64,000 bases of DNA. Source: Phytophthora hibernalis. Its lineage: Eukaryota > Oomycota > Peronosporomycetes > Peronosporales > Peronosporaceae. This document shows positions 33,265-43,761 of this stretch, piece after piece. Numbering within the stretch: position 1 is the stretch's first letter; each line of letters starts with the position of its first letter. A program made the translations under genes and the position numbers. The notes beneath the pieces are model-generated. The model was not told the origin of the DNA and ran no database searches. It saw nothing but the letters and a program-made list of their open reading frames with translations. The stretch covers positions 1,240,001 to 1,304,000 of the forward strand of contig JAAKBF010000151.1 of assembly GCA_012656075.1 (NCBI GenBank), in the 5' to 3' direction.

Positions 33265-34073
33265 TACAGTGACAATATATCAAGGTGAATTTTGATATGG
33301 CGTTTTGCCGATGTGTCCAGATCCCGGAGACGTCTGGTACACTGCACGTGCGCGAACCAAAGTCTGATGCGCCACCAGTTCCGTCCCGTGAACCCATTGG
33401 GTCACTGGGTTTTCTGGTGTCGGGCACGAGGCCGGATCTTGCGCATGCTGTGCGACGGCTGAGTACGTATATCGCGTGCTTCGATTGCACGCACTACTGA
33501 ATGGATCGCCATGGACTACCCTACATGAAGGCAACAGTGCATTGCGACTTGGGCGTGGATATCTGCTCGGAGAAGGTCGATCTGGTCCTTTACACGGACG
33601 CAGACTTTGCGAATCAGGTGAGCGATCGCAAGAGTATCAGTGGCTTTTTAATGCATATCGACAGGAACATCATCATGTGCTCCTCTGGGAGGCAAGGTAT
33701 CGTAGCACAGAACACCACGGAAGTGGAGTACATCATGATGGCCAAAGGCATCAAGGATCTGCTGTAGCTGCTACAGCTGTGTTACGAGCCGCGATGGCCG
33801 TACTACATGTCGTTTCTGCTTGGAGACAACACGACATCCGTTTTTATGGCGAAGAAACTTGCAAACACAGCAGAACAAAGCACATTGAAATCAATTAATA
33901 CATTACGAAGAACAAGTCGAGCGCAAGCTGCTACAAGTCAGCATTTTCGGAACAAACGACATCGTGGTCGACATCATGACAAAGGGTCTCGCTTCAACCC
34001 CGTTCGAGTGCTTCAGAACGATGATGAAGGTGCTGCCGATTGGACAGCTGCGACCAAGCGTGTGAGGATGTAG
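33265..34073 (+). pseudogene. copia-D reverse transcriptase end and RNase H
   Basis: Continues the frame cut at 27628: QYIKVNFDMAFCRCVQIPE, VPSREPIGSLGFLVSGTRPD, a stop near 33499, LVLYTDADFANQVSDRKSIS, EVEYIMMAKGIKDLL, LLGDNTTSVFMAKK, and DIMTKGLASTPFECFRTMMK near 33970-34030. Several stops and shifts. No 3' LTR recognised. Confidence 0.82.
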
Positions 34074-34137
34074 CACATGCAGGCGGAGTGGTAAGAAGCA
34101 GAGCTCGCAAATGGGTGCCCAAAGTAAGTTAATACAT

Positions 34138-34490
34138 GTACCCACCCGTACCCATGTGTATCATGGGTGGGTATGGGTACCGAGTTGGTTATATTTTGGC
34201 GGTGGGTGGGTGTGGGTAACCCGATCAAGCCTGGCCGAAGCCATGAATAGAAATTATATCCGTAAATGCTACCGGTAGTTGAAACCTTCCGGTAGTAAAA
34301 CAGGCATGGGTGTTGTTGTAGACGGAAGTACGTGAATTCGAATTCACTCTTGCCTAAAATACGTGAATTTCTTTCTGTCGTTGAAAATGCAGATCCACTG
34401 ATGGGTGGGTACGGGCACCCGAACTGGCCATGACAGATTGTCGGGTATGGGTACCCGGTTTGGATTGTAGGGCTGGGTGGGTAGTCCATA
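34138..34490. repeat. GGGTA-rich inverted repeats, possible MITE
   Basis: GTACCCACCCGTACCCATG (34138-34156) and CATGGGTGGGTATGGGTAC (34162-34180) form a near-perfect hairpin with a 5-base loop. Related GGGTGGGTA and GGGTACCC blocks recur at 34200-34222 and 34400-34480. The central part (34230-34400) carries a CCGGTAGT...ACTACCGG-like pair. No coding content; looks like a non-autonomous element, family unknown. Confidence 0.55.
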
Positions 34491-34590
34491 AATTTGCGTT
34501 TGCGACCTCTGGTGTGAAGTGGTTGTGTTTCAGTAATGAACCAGTGGGAGCTCAGAAAGGGCAAGGACTGACTGCCGATGAAGGAAGGTA

Positions 34591-34938
34591 GTGTCTGCGA
34601 AGTGCGCGTCCATATTCACAAGCGCACTACTCAAAATGAAGGTGGTGCATAGTAACCGCGGGGAGCGAAAAGAAGCTCGCGAACGCAAGAATCCAGGCTT
34701 GAAAGACATAAGATCGATGATAGAGGCAGCAAACGAGTCGTACTTAAACGAGCGTAACAGGTACCAAACCAAGGCGCCTGAAGGCACTTCGGTGATTCAC
34801 GTGCCTGGTGGTATCAAACACGCCTACAAACAGTTATATAACTGGATAGATTACGATGGAAAGTCTCTACAAATGAGGGCAAGTGTCGAAAATCTTGTTG
34901 AGACCAGGCTCATTCATCAACACGCCGCCGGTCAATAA
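34591..34938 (+). CDS. unrecognised small frame (115 codons)
   Basis: Charged protein with SNRGERKEARERKNPGLKDI, VIHVPGGIKHAYKQLYNWID near the middle and MRASVENLVETRL near the end. No known domain, no signal peptide, no membrane segment. The composition looks more like a real protein than a random frame, but surrounding sequence is relic DNA and no start context or promoter supports expression. It could be a transposon accessory fragment. Confidence 0.25.
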   Translation: MSAKCASIFTSALLKMKVVHSNRGERKEARERKNPGLKDIRSMIEAANESYLNERNRYQTKAPEGTSVIHVPGGIKHAYKQLYNWIDYDGKSLQMRASVENLVETRLIHQHAAGQ

Positions 34939-34989
34939 GTGTAAGAAGAAGCGGCGCCGCTGCTGTCCACGTCGTTTACGGACCTGGCG

Positions 34990-35440
34990 ATCGCCAAGAC
35001 GGACACTGAGCCACGCTGAGCCCAGTCATCACGCTCTGGTGGGTATCGCGTGCGTGAAGCTGGCGTCGCTGTGCTTCAGCTTCATGTCCACGTTCGTCAA
35101 GCACATCGCATTCACCTTCTCGTCTATGGAGGTCACGTTCTGGTGCTCGATCGGCGTGCTCGGGTGCAACTACGTACGTTTATAACGCAATTGGAATTTA
35201 CTGAGTTGGTAGTCGGGCCAATGGGTTTGACGTCTTAGTGGTGCGCGATTGATATTGTTTTGGCTAACGTAGGTTGTCGTGAAGGTGTTGGGGGCAGTCT
35301 CGACGTGCCGCACGAATACCGTAAGATGCTGTTGTACTGTTGAATTGCGGGCTTCACGTGCATGGGGTTCGCCTTCTACGCTATGTCGCAAATGGTGCTG
35401 GCGGACGCTAGATCGATCGTGTTCTTTTTTTCAGGCTTCT
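34990..35440 (+). pseudogene. EamA/DMT-family transporter fragment
   Basis: Reads ALVGIACVKLASLCFSFMST, HIAFTFSSMEVTFWCSIGVL (about 35035-35170), then after a break GFTCMGFAFYAMSQMVLADA and RSIVFF (about 35350-35430). These match the first transmembrane pair and the third/fourth helices of drug/metabolite transporters (EamA domain), multi-pass membrane carriers. A stretch at about 35174-35273 has GTACGT..GTAG ends and could be an intron, but a stop before GFTCMG and the loss of all later helices indicate a decayed, truncated host gene. Confidence 0.6.
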
Positions 35441-36130
35441 TAAACTGGGCAGGTACGCATATCAGTTGCTTGGGCTGGCGATTTTTTTGCGTTCTTGATT
35501 TTGGCTGGGTTTGGCTAGTGTCTCCAGTGTCATGTTTCTAGAATGTAGTTAGATTGTTTTGTTATCCGAAGGTTGTGGCAACACGAGAACAGAGTTCAGC
35601 AGAGGGGTACATCTTCAGTCTGCTGTGTAACCTGTTCCAAGTGCTGCCGTCGCAGACCGTGTTTGTGAGTATGCTGTCAACAGCCGCAGGATCATCGACA
35701 CAGAATCCTGCCAAGCGAGTGAACACACGATTACGTGCTCGCAAACTCGGGGTCGTCGAAGGTCGGGGGCAAGCGTTTGGCGGTGACTTCCATTGACTTA
35801 AATGGATTCTAGGTGGAAATGGCAACATGTACTTGAAATGAAAAGAAGTTCTAGTTCACTAATAGCTACATCTAGCTTCTACTTCTTCAAGTCGGGTGGA
35901 AACCACAATGCAATACATTTGGTGCAAGTGTTCTGCACAACGAAAAAAATCTAATCGGAGTGGACCAGAGTGGACCCGCCGTTTATCGCCAGCAGTGCAC
36001 AATGCAGCAAATATCTCACCCGACAATATCGAATCATATTTTCTGCTGGTCTCTCGAATATATGGAGAGGCTCAGACTGTACAGCGCACTCGAAGAAAAT
36101 AAGGACGAACAGCCCGCAGCTTGAAATGTC
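35441..36130. other. no recognised gene
   Basis: Overlapping frames at 35554-35828 on both strands, no family features. Confidence 0.4.
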
Positions 36131-36133
36131 GCG

Positions 36134-37978
36134 CTAACGTAGTGTTTCGTCTCTCTTAACCACCATCGTCGCCACCATATTCTCAAATAGATCGGATAGA
36201 ATTTCTTCACATAGTTGGTAGTGCGTTTCGGTCTGCTGTGGGTCAAATATCGTGATCACCTTCGTCTTCAAATTGAAGACAACTCCACACCAATGCAGGT
36301 CTTCAAGATGAATCGACAGAAGCACAAATTCTTTCTCTTCGCCGAATGGATTGGAGCTCGCAATGATTTCGAGCTTGGTGGATTGATTCGAGATTCCTGC
36401 AAAGTTGGAATTGATGACACCTACCTTGGCATGGCTACTACGTACGTAGTCCATTGCATGCATCATTGTATCATCATCCAGCCATTCACTAACACGAAAC
36501 CTGAGCAGTGCCGTGTTGTTAACCCTACCGAAGAGTGTTGCGCGTGTGAAAACGCCGCACAATTGAGGAAAGATCTCTGGGTGGTGTCGAAACAAATTCG
36601 TTCATGATGCTTCGCACACGGAGCCGATTAAATGACGAAGCTTCCATCCATGCGATTGTGTCGCTCACCGTGGCTAGCGTATCCATTGCTAAGTGATACT
36701 CATGCATGATCTTAATATCATACTCGCGATAAGTGGCAAACTTCGCGACGCGAACTCCAAAATTGTCGCCATCGTTGTTCTGGTTGCGATTTGGTTCTTG
36801 CGCTTTACGGATACTTCAAGACAAACACACGCGGGAACGTAAATCTGATGTCACTGGCGCACTCATTGGGGTCGACCACTTTAACGAATGCTTTCTTGTG
36901 CGTGCCAACATCCCTGACTGGAAAACACATCAGCGTCTCATGAGCTGACTCGTACGACCACGGCGAGCCCAGCAAACTCCGAATCGTAGCCAGGTTTGGC
37001 ATTGGTGTTAAGGTACCTTGCACCAACCTTCCTGCTTCTGCCTTCGAAGTATACATTCACTGTTTCTTCTCTTCACGTTTTTGATACTTGCGAACTTTAG
37101 GGCGCCCTTTGCTCTTGACACTTTTGTGATGAAGAAGCCTGCTGTTCTTTTCGTTCCTTCATCAGGTAACGACGCCACATCCGTGTCTGAAGCAGATTCG
37201 ATTTCTGTTTCCGCTGGACGCTTGGCTGCTGTAGACGTCTTGGTATATACGTCGCGGGTCTTCATGATAGTCTCAGAATCTGGTGGCGGCGTGGTGACTT
37301 CAGGCACGATTTTGGTAGCTGTTGACAATGACAGAGTGTCAACAGGCACCAACTGAGTAGCTACAGGCACTTGACTGGGCAGCCTCGTGTCTGCAGGAAG
37401 CTTTTCCTCTCGTACACATACCGATGCCTCACCACGCGCTGCTATTGTGTTGACTTCGAAAAGAATGTCTTGCGGAATCCTTTACCCCGACTCCTACGAC
37501 GCCATCCATGCGTACACACATACCGCTTATAGTACTTCTCGAACTCATCGGGGATGAGCGAGTGCTCCCCGGCACTACCCCGAGCTGGCTGATTTGCGTG
37601 TTTCGTTGCGAGACTGAGGTCGATGAGCGAAGGCGAAAAATCTGGTGTTTGTTGCTGATAGGCTTCTAAATACAGCTCGAACTCGTCCCAAGAATCGTAC
37701 CACCTCTCCACCGCTGGGGCAGTGATTCCTGCCGCCGAGTCCCTGCTGTCTCCCAGTTCTGAGTCCGATGCCGTGCTGTCATTACTACCGGCTGCCATCT
37801 TGGAGTCGTCTGGGGCCTGGAATGTTAATGACCGGCCTCCACTAAACACGGGGATGGATGTACCCCAGTCGAAGGGGTGACAACCATAATTTTGAAAAGT
37901 ATAGATGCGTTTTATATTCTTCAATAAGTAAATACAGCTGACCAGCTGTTTTGGTTTGGTGCCTTTATCCAGTTCCAA
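36134..37978 (-). pseudogene. MULE-4: element coding for a DNA-binding domain and Ulp1-type protease
   Basis: The N-terminal frame (37978-37442) reads YDSWDEFELYLEAYQQQT and IPDEFEKYYKRYVCTHGWRR, a FAR1-like DNA-binding region of Mutator-like elements. After a Thr/Ser-rich stretch (37370-36805) the C-terminal part (36707-36134) is a C48/Ulp1 cysteine-protease region: VSEWLDDDTMMHAMDYVRSS, LLSIHLEDLHWCGVVFNLKT (His) and VITIFDPQQTETHYQLCEEI (Asp). The catalytic Cys region and the whole MULE DDE core are not visible, so a large internal deletion is likely. Ulp1-carrying MULEs are known from plants and oomycetes. Confidence 0.65.
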
Positions 37979-38374
37979 GACATAAAGGCGAACTACTGTC
38001 GATGGAAGGTTACCCTTTGAGCTGTGCTACGCTATCTCGGATCAATCGCATGATATCGGTATTAACGCTTTCCGGGCAAGTTGTAAGATGCACGTTGTGG
38101 TCAATAGATGAAGAGATTAGTGCATGGTCGCCCGGGGATGGCGAAATCTATAATACAACTGCGTCGTAGACCCTCTCCGAAGAGGTTTTCGCTGCGGTGG
38201 ATAGGTGCTCTCCGCCACTCAATTTGGTTGTTTGCCACTGACACGAATCATCCCGCGAAGGCCAGCACACCATACAAACCGCGAGCTCTTGGCACGTATT
38301 TTCATGTCAAAAAGTGCATCGGTATACTGGTATTTACCGATAGAGCTTAAAAACAGCTTGTAGTGTGACATGTT
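37979..38374. other. no recognised gene
   Basis: Spacer between MULE-4 and the piggyBac-like relic. Confidence 0.4.
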
Positions 38375-41300
38375 CATTTAAGCCAATCACAACCAGTTCC
38401 AGCAATTCTGAATTTTAAGAATTCGTGAAGGGCAAGGACAGAGAGCATGCAAGCAGTCGGTATACAGTGCATCCCATCATATCGAGAACAGCTAGAAGGG
38501 AATCGAGCTGATTCCTTTGTGCGACCAACACCAAGGCCAACACACCAACGCAGATCACTCGAAGGAAATACGAACGGAGATGCAATTACCAAAGGTTAGA
38601 TGCGCCTTCCCTACTCTGCTACCCGTTCTCTGTCGCGAATATGGCTGGCATTCGGCGCGAACCCTCCGTTCTGCCAGGCCATGGGCCAAATCTGGAAAAA
38701 TGTTAGGCCTTCATTCCTCGCGTGACCGCGCAACTTGTTGTGCAGCGTAACGAGACCTTTCTTGCCTTGAGAGCACGAAACACAGTAGTAGATGGACGTT
38801 CCCCCTCTCTTCTTACCCTCTGGCTAGTAGACGGATCACACCTTGCATTGTCTCTGACGTATCCGTTGAACACCGCTGTCCATGCGAAAATTCGTCGTCT
38901 ATGTGATATCGTGCTCGCCCTGCACGACGCTTGGCCTCTCTGTCACATCCTGACCACCAGACGACGCTCTTGTCTTCATGAAACAATCCTCTGTCTGGTT
39001 GATGAGTTCTTTCTGCAGACTTGCTAGAAATTCAAAGTGAGAATTATTTCTTGTCTTCTTCTCCCACAAGTGCTTCAACACAATGTATGCGTTTACCACG
39101 GTCATATCTACAAGACATGGAAAGATGCCTTTGTAGTACTTGTTGAATCTGTTGAACAGTACAGCATAAGTTGCAATTCAAAACCCTCCCTGTCAGCATA
39201 ACATCCATACCTTATAGACATCTGCATCGAATATGCTTGAAGCCGCGGTTGGTCATGCCGGTCGACGCCTCCCATGTAGAGTTGATATTCCGCAACGAGT
39301 CCCGGGCAAGGCACGTTTCTCGCTCATCCCTTCCTCTTACTCGTTGGCTCAGCAATTACTTGCGACGCCAGAAAGTAGACAATTGTATTGTCCGCCCACT
39401 TCAACCCAACCAGCTCGGGGTTCGATTTTGCAACAGCGATCTTGAACGAACCCCGTGGCGTCCTTGCAGGGCGCTTTCTTCGGGTAGGTCAGCTCCTGGT
39501 ACCATCATTTGCGATCTGTCTGCATAGTGCCCACATAATTGAAGTCCATTGTCCTCAATTGCTGCGCCAATAGTATTGAAGTGTAGTATCGATCACCGAT
39601 AATAAGCCGGCGGCCTTCGTAGGGAAGAACTCGAAACACGCATGCGATGTTGCGCATCACAGCAGCAAGTGGCCATCGATTGGGAACCTTCAGCGTCCCC
39701 AGATCTCCCAATGTCCAATTCCACTCTAAATGACATGAATTTGTGTCAGTACATGACAGCATAAGATAACGCATTTAAGAGCCCCCAGTCAATGTACGTA
39801 CATCTTGCAGTATCCCATTTCCGCGCAGCAAGTCATGACGCATTTAGAACCCCATCTGTGCGGCTTGACTTTCATGAATATTCTTGTAGGGTTCCGACGG
39901 TTGTGAGATGGAAGAACACCTTCGTCGATAGCAACACGGCATCCAAGCACATCGCCTTCTTTGGAGCTCTTCTCATGCATTGACAAAAGGATCGTATCTT
40001 CCAGGATCAGTCTGCTGTGGCACCAGAGTCGGTGTTATCCGTAAAGTGGATGAACCGCGAGATATCCCGAAAGCGGTCGCGTGTCATGACTTTTGTTGAA
40101 GGTTTCAGTTGGAAGCACCCCAACCGCTTGAGTAGACCAATGTAGATCCATTCTCTTACATGGGAGCGAGCATCAATCAAATCCATTGCACAACTTCATG
40201 GGGTGAAACCCTTTGGAATTTCTCAAGGTTTCTGAGTAATGTAGCTCTAGTACGATGTGTTCGATGCGTGGCACTGCTTTCCTCCTTCTCTGCTTTCTTA
40301 AGTCTTGTTTCCACCGTCTGCTTCCTGTATAGGTTGGTTTGACTTACCACTTGACGCCAAAAGGTCTTCGGCAAGAAATAGTATAACTACTGGAGTGGTG
40401 TCTTCGATGCTTCCATAATATTTTGCGATGGCCCTCAGTATCCATCATGCATCTGTCACCCGCTGGGTCGTCCACAATTGTAGCGGCCACGTTGTCTGGC
40501 AACACATCCCAGCCGTCCGCCTTCACCTTATCGAGCTGGTCGTCATTGTAGACATCTGATGACGCTGACAACATCATATCACAGTTGCTGTTCATGTCAT
40601 CTTAACAAAAAAGATAAAAACACCTTGAACACTTATGTGCACATGCTCCCGCTCAGATTCGTCCATCAGCTTTGAAACACGACTCAACTCTCGTCGAAGA
40701 CTGTCATTCTCTGAGTTCTCAGTCTCGGCGACGTCACTGTCCGTGTCCTCTTCAGCGCCGGCTGACTCCGCTGGATCATTTTGACCTTCATCATCCGTCT
40801 CTAAGCAGGTGTCACCATTCCCATCGACAATGTTGAGGTCGTCATTGCCGACAAAGTCGAAGCAAAGCGGCAAGGAGCCACCTGCATCTAGAGCAGATGT
40901 CACGAATCGTCAACGGGGTTCGAGTGCGCTTCTTCATATTTTTCTTCTTCATCAATCGCAGCTTTCTCCTCCTCCTCCTCGATGATCACGCCCGACTTGT
41001 CCTCCTCGCTATCATCGTCGTTGCCGGGCTCATAGGCTTCATCTTCAGAACCAACATCCGATGCTTCACTTACACTCTCTTTGATAAGGTTTGACTGGCC
41101 CAAGGCTTCATCAGCGGGGGTGGTGACCATATCAGGTTTAGCCACCGCCGTTATGCTCGACTCGTCAGCATTCGCAGAAATGGTGTCCGTGTCAGCATTA
41201 CTCTCACTTAGTAAACGTGACGTGTCAGCATTCGCAGTAGCGCGAGCGGTGGCCATATCAGCATTAGCCACCGTCGTTATCTCGACTCGACAGCTTTCGC

Positions 41301-41793
41301 AGAAGTAGTGTCCGTGTCAGCATTACTCCCACTTGGTAAACTTGACGTGTCAGCATTCGCAGACGTGGTGGTGTCAATGTCAACATTTCCTTGCGATAAC
41401 AAACAATCAAGTCAGCAAACGATTCATATGCACAACGTGTCAGCATACCAGCAAAATTTCATACCATTCGGTATGGGATTCACACCGAGGGTGGGGCTGT
41501 CGCCGGCGTGACTTGAGGTGACTTCGCGGCTTGTCCGTCGACGGCTATCACAGCAAAACTTCAGCGTGAGAAACAACATTCTACTGCGAATTAGCCGCCA
41601 TCACCATATCACTCACCGGTACGGTTTTGTTGACCCCAAACTTTGTCAAATGCAGCAAGTTCACGCCGTTTTGTCCTCGCTGCTTCTGCAAGCTGTTTTT
41701 AGTGGGTTTCTTAGGTGGCTTTGTAGCTGGTGCTTTCGTTTTTATCGACGGCGCAGCCGCGCGTTTTGGGCGGCGATTCAGTGGTCTTCTCAT
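38375..41793 (-). pseudogene. piggyBac-like transposase (DDE_Tnp_1_7)
   Basis: Minus strand: basic N-terminus (41793-41581), Asp/Glu-rich region with internal repeats (41271-40600), AIDEGVLPSHNRRNPTRIFM with the first catalytic Asp (about 39920), KPHRWGSKCVMTCCAEMGYC, RRLIIGDRYYTSILLAQQLR with the second Asp (about 39590), MDFNYVGTMQTDRK, PGLVAEYQLYMGGVDRHDQ with the third Asp (about 39270), VVNAYIVLKHLWEKK, and a Cys-rich C-terminus containing TSIYYCVSCSQGKKGLVTLH (about 38770). All three Asp are present but in several frames. The acidic repeats make the N-terminal half longer than usual. Confidence 0.82.
41165..41395. repeat. ~125-bp tandem duplication in the piggyBac acidic region
   Basis: TTCGCAGAA(A/G)T(G/A)GTGTCCGTGT and the following ~65 bases occur at 41171 and again at 41296. 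The shorter unit GTGTCAGCATT(C/A) recurs throughout. 125 is not a multiple of three, so the duplication shifts the frame. Confidence 0.75.
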
Positions 41794-42690
41794 TGGGTGG
41801 GGTGTTCGCCAGTCGTTTGGGTCGGGTCGCAGCTTCGACTGCCGTCGTACTTTGAACTAAGAAGAAATACAAGCAAATTGGCTAGCTCGTAAATAACAAA
41901 ATACACTGTTTTGTTGATACGTACTCGCGTGTGTTTGCGAGCGGACCAAAACATTCGAGATGTTGAGCCGCGAGCAGAGCTCCTTGTCAGTACAACAGCT
42001 CGTCTTCCCCGTTGAAGTAGTCTACGTCTTGCTGTCCAGTCATGACACTGGGCCCGGGTTTCACGTAGTTTGAGCTGAAGTAAGGCAATAAGTACGCCCA
42101 CAAGCATTAGTTAATGTAGTAGAGGAGGTGTACGGCAAGATCAAACTTACTGAATGTGAATCTCGTGGCTGGCTTCCATGTCCACTTCTCCTTGCGAAGT
42201 AGAGGTCAGATTGCGTTGAAATACATGTAAAACGCCATCGTTTGTCTCCCCAGTTGCGAAATCCAAGAATGAGTGGCTTGACATGAAAGCGACAAAGGGA
42301 ACCGATATTGAATTTTTAAAAATAATAGAGACGGACCGAATCCGCGGCACTTCAATCCATCTGTTCTACGAGCCATTAATTTTTACATGGACCAATGATA
42401 TGCACTCATGATACTACGGGACAGGACGATGATCACCTTTTTGCGGATTTAGAACCGTAGTAAAATCAATTTTCCGGCCCTTCGCGTTCAAGGACAAAAT
42501 AGGATAATCACACGCTAAAATGCTGTCGCCACCCATAATTGAGTGGTGGCACACAGATAAGAATGCTGGACGCGGCCGGCCCAACGAGAGGACGAGGACC
42601 ATTCATACCGCGGTCCGCCGCGACCATTCCACGGCTTTTATCCTTCCTCATTTTCCAGCCTTCCTTACAAGACACCGACCAAGCAGCGCA
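41794..42690. other. no recognised gene
   Basis: Frames at 41790-42107 and 42147-42350 (minus) lack family features. Confidence 0.4.
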
Positions 42691-42912
42691 GCGTGCCTGG
42701 CTCCGCGTGGCAGCAAGGCGGCGTCGATGACGGACACAACGGACGCGTCGCCTCACGACGGACAACAGGCGCGGAGTGCCTGTGGCAGAAAGGCGGCGTC
42801 CAGTTTGTAAACAACGGACGCCGCGTGCCTGGCCCCGCGTGGCAGCAAGGCGTCGTCCACTTCGAACACAACAGACGCGGCGTGTCTGGCCTCGCGTGGT
42901 AGCAACGCGGCG
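42691..42912. repeat. GC-rich minisatellite, about 3.5 units of 54-75 bp
   Basis: Units share GCGTGCCTGGCYCCGCGTGG, CAGCAAGGCGGCGTC and ACACAACGGACGC; starts near 42691, 42747, 42822 and 42879. It generates GC-driven open frames on both strands. Confidence 0.8.
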
Positions 42913-43121
42913 CCGTCGTGCGTAGGCGATGTATTCTTGTCAGTTGATTCCCCAGTCCGTGCGGAGCATGTTGAATTGTTTGTCCCCTGTACTGCTCCAG
43001 CTGATGGTTTAGGTATTAACTTGGTATGCGTGCATTACTCGCACGGGGGAATATGTAATGCGGCTTTGTATTAGATGTTGTTTATCAGTGTAATATAACT
43101 TTTGCTGCTGGTTTGAATCCA
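42913..43121. other. no recognised gene
   Basis: Short spacer. Confidence 0.4.
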
Positions 43122-43600
43122 TTACTGTTCCTCTGCTTCTGCCTCGATATAAGCATTTTCAACCTTGCGTCGTTTGCGCTGCCTGTTTTTATTAATTTCT
43201 CCTGTCGGCAGGTTTTCTGCGGGTTCCAGTGTGGGCTCCCACGCGGTCAGGAACATGGTTTTCCCGTTGACGCATACGTCATCTAGTATAGTGCGCATCT
43301 GGTAGGTCGGACGGCCGCGATACCACTTGGTAGGACCCACTCTTCCTCACCGGCGTCGTCGCCTTGCAGTGCCGCTTTGGTGAGACGATCCTTGGTGATG
43401 CGTTCTTGCGGTACTGTGTTGAGCAGCCGCTTGATTGACTCCCGGTGGGTTGTTTGACATAAGGCCCCAAGGCCTCAAATACCGGGTGGCCGCCTCATCA
43501 AGCCTCCCCACCCGCGTCGTCGATGGTGCAACTTGCACCAGGCGAAAAGTGCCTTGAACGTGGTGGGGAGCTTGAGTGGAGATTGAGGACGTCATCTGAA
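43122..43600 (-). pseudogene. unrecognised fragment with a chromodomain-like tail
   Basis: The minus-strand frame 43340-43122 reads RPTYQMRTILDDVCVNGKTM then FLTAWEPTLEPAENLP, resembling the end of a chromodomain (…YLVKW…TWEP..NL), followed by a Lys/Arg-rich tail. The frame 43595-43347 upstream is Ser/Gln/Pro-rich. Chromodomains occur at the C-terminus of some retrotransposon integrases, but no integrase is seen. Assignment is tentative. Confidence 0.3.
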
Positions 43601-43761
43601 GTCGCTATAGTAAAGCAAGTTTGCAAATGAACAAATAATTGCAACTACACAATTTAGTTCAAAGAAGTTTCATGAATAAAACGGATGGGAAGTAACAGGA
43701 TTGCTGTATTTTTGGTTATAACACGTTTCTCTAGCTTCAGTTAGTACTCAGGTCGTACCCA

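Noticed and set aside
41160..41400. Possible CRISPR-like reiteration
   Set aside because: Units are long, imperfect and in coding sequence of a eukaryotic transposase; no regular spacer pattern.
41581..41892. Plus-strand frames rich in hydrophobic residues
   Set aside because: Antisense shadows of the basic N-terminus of the piggyBac-like gene.
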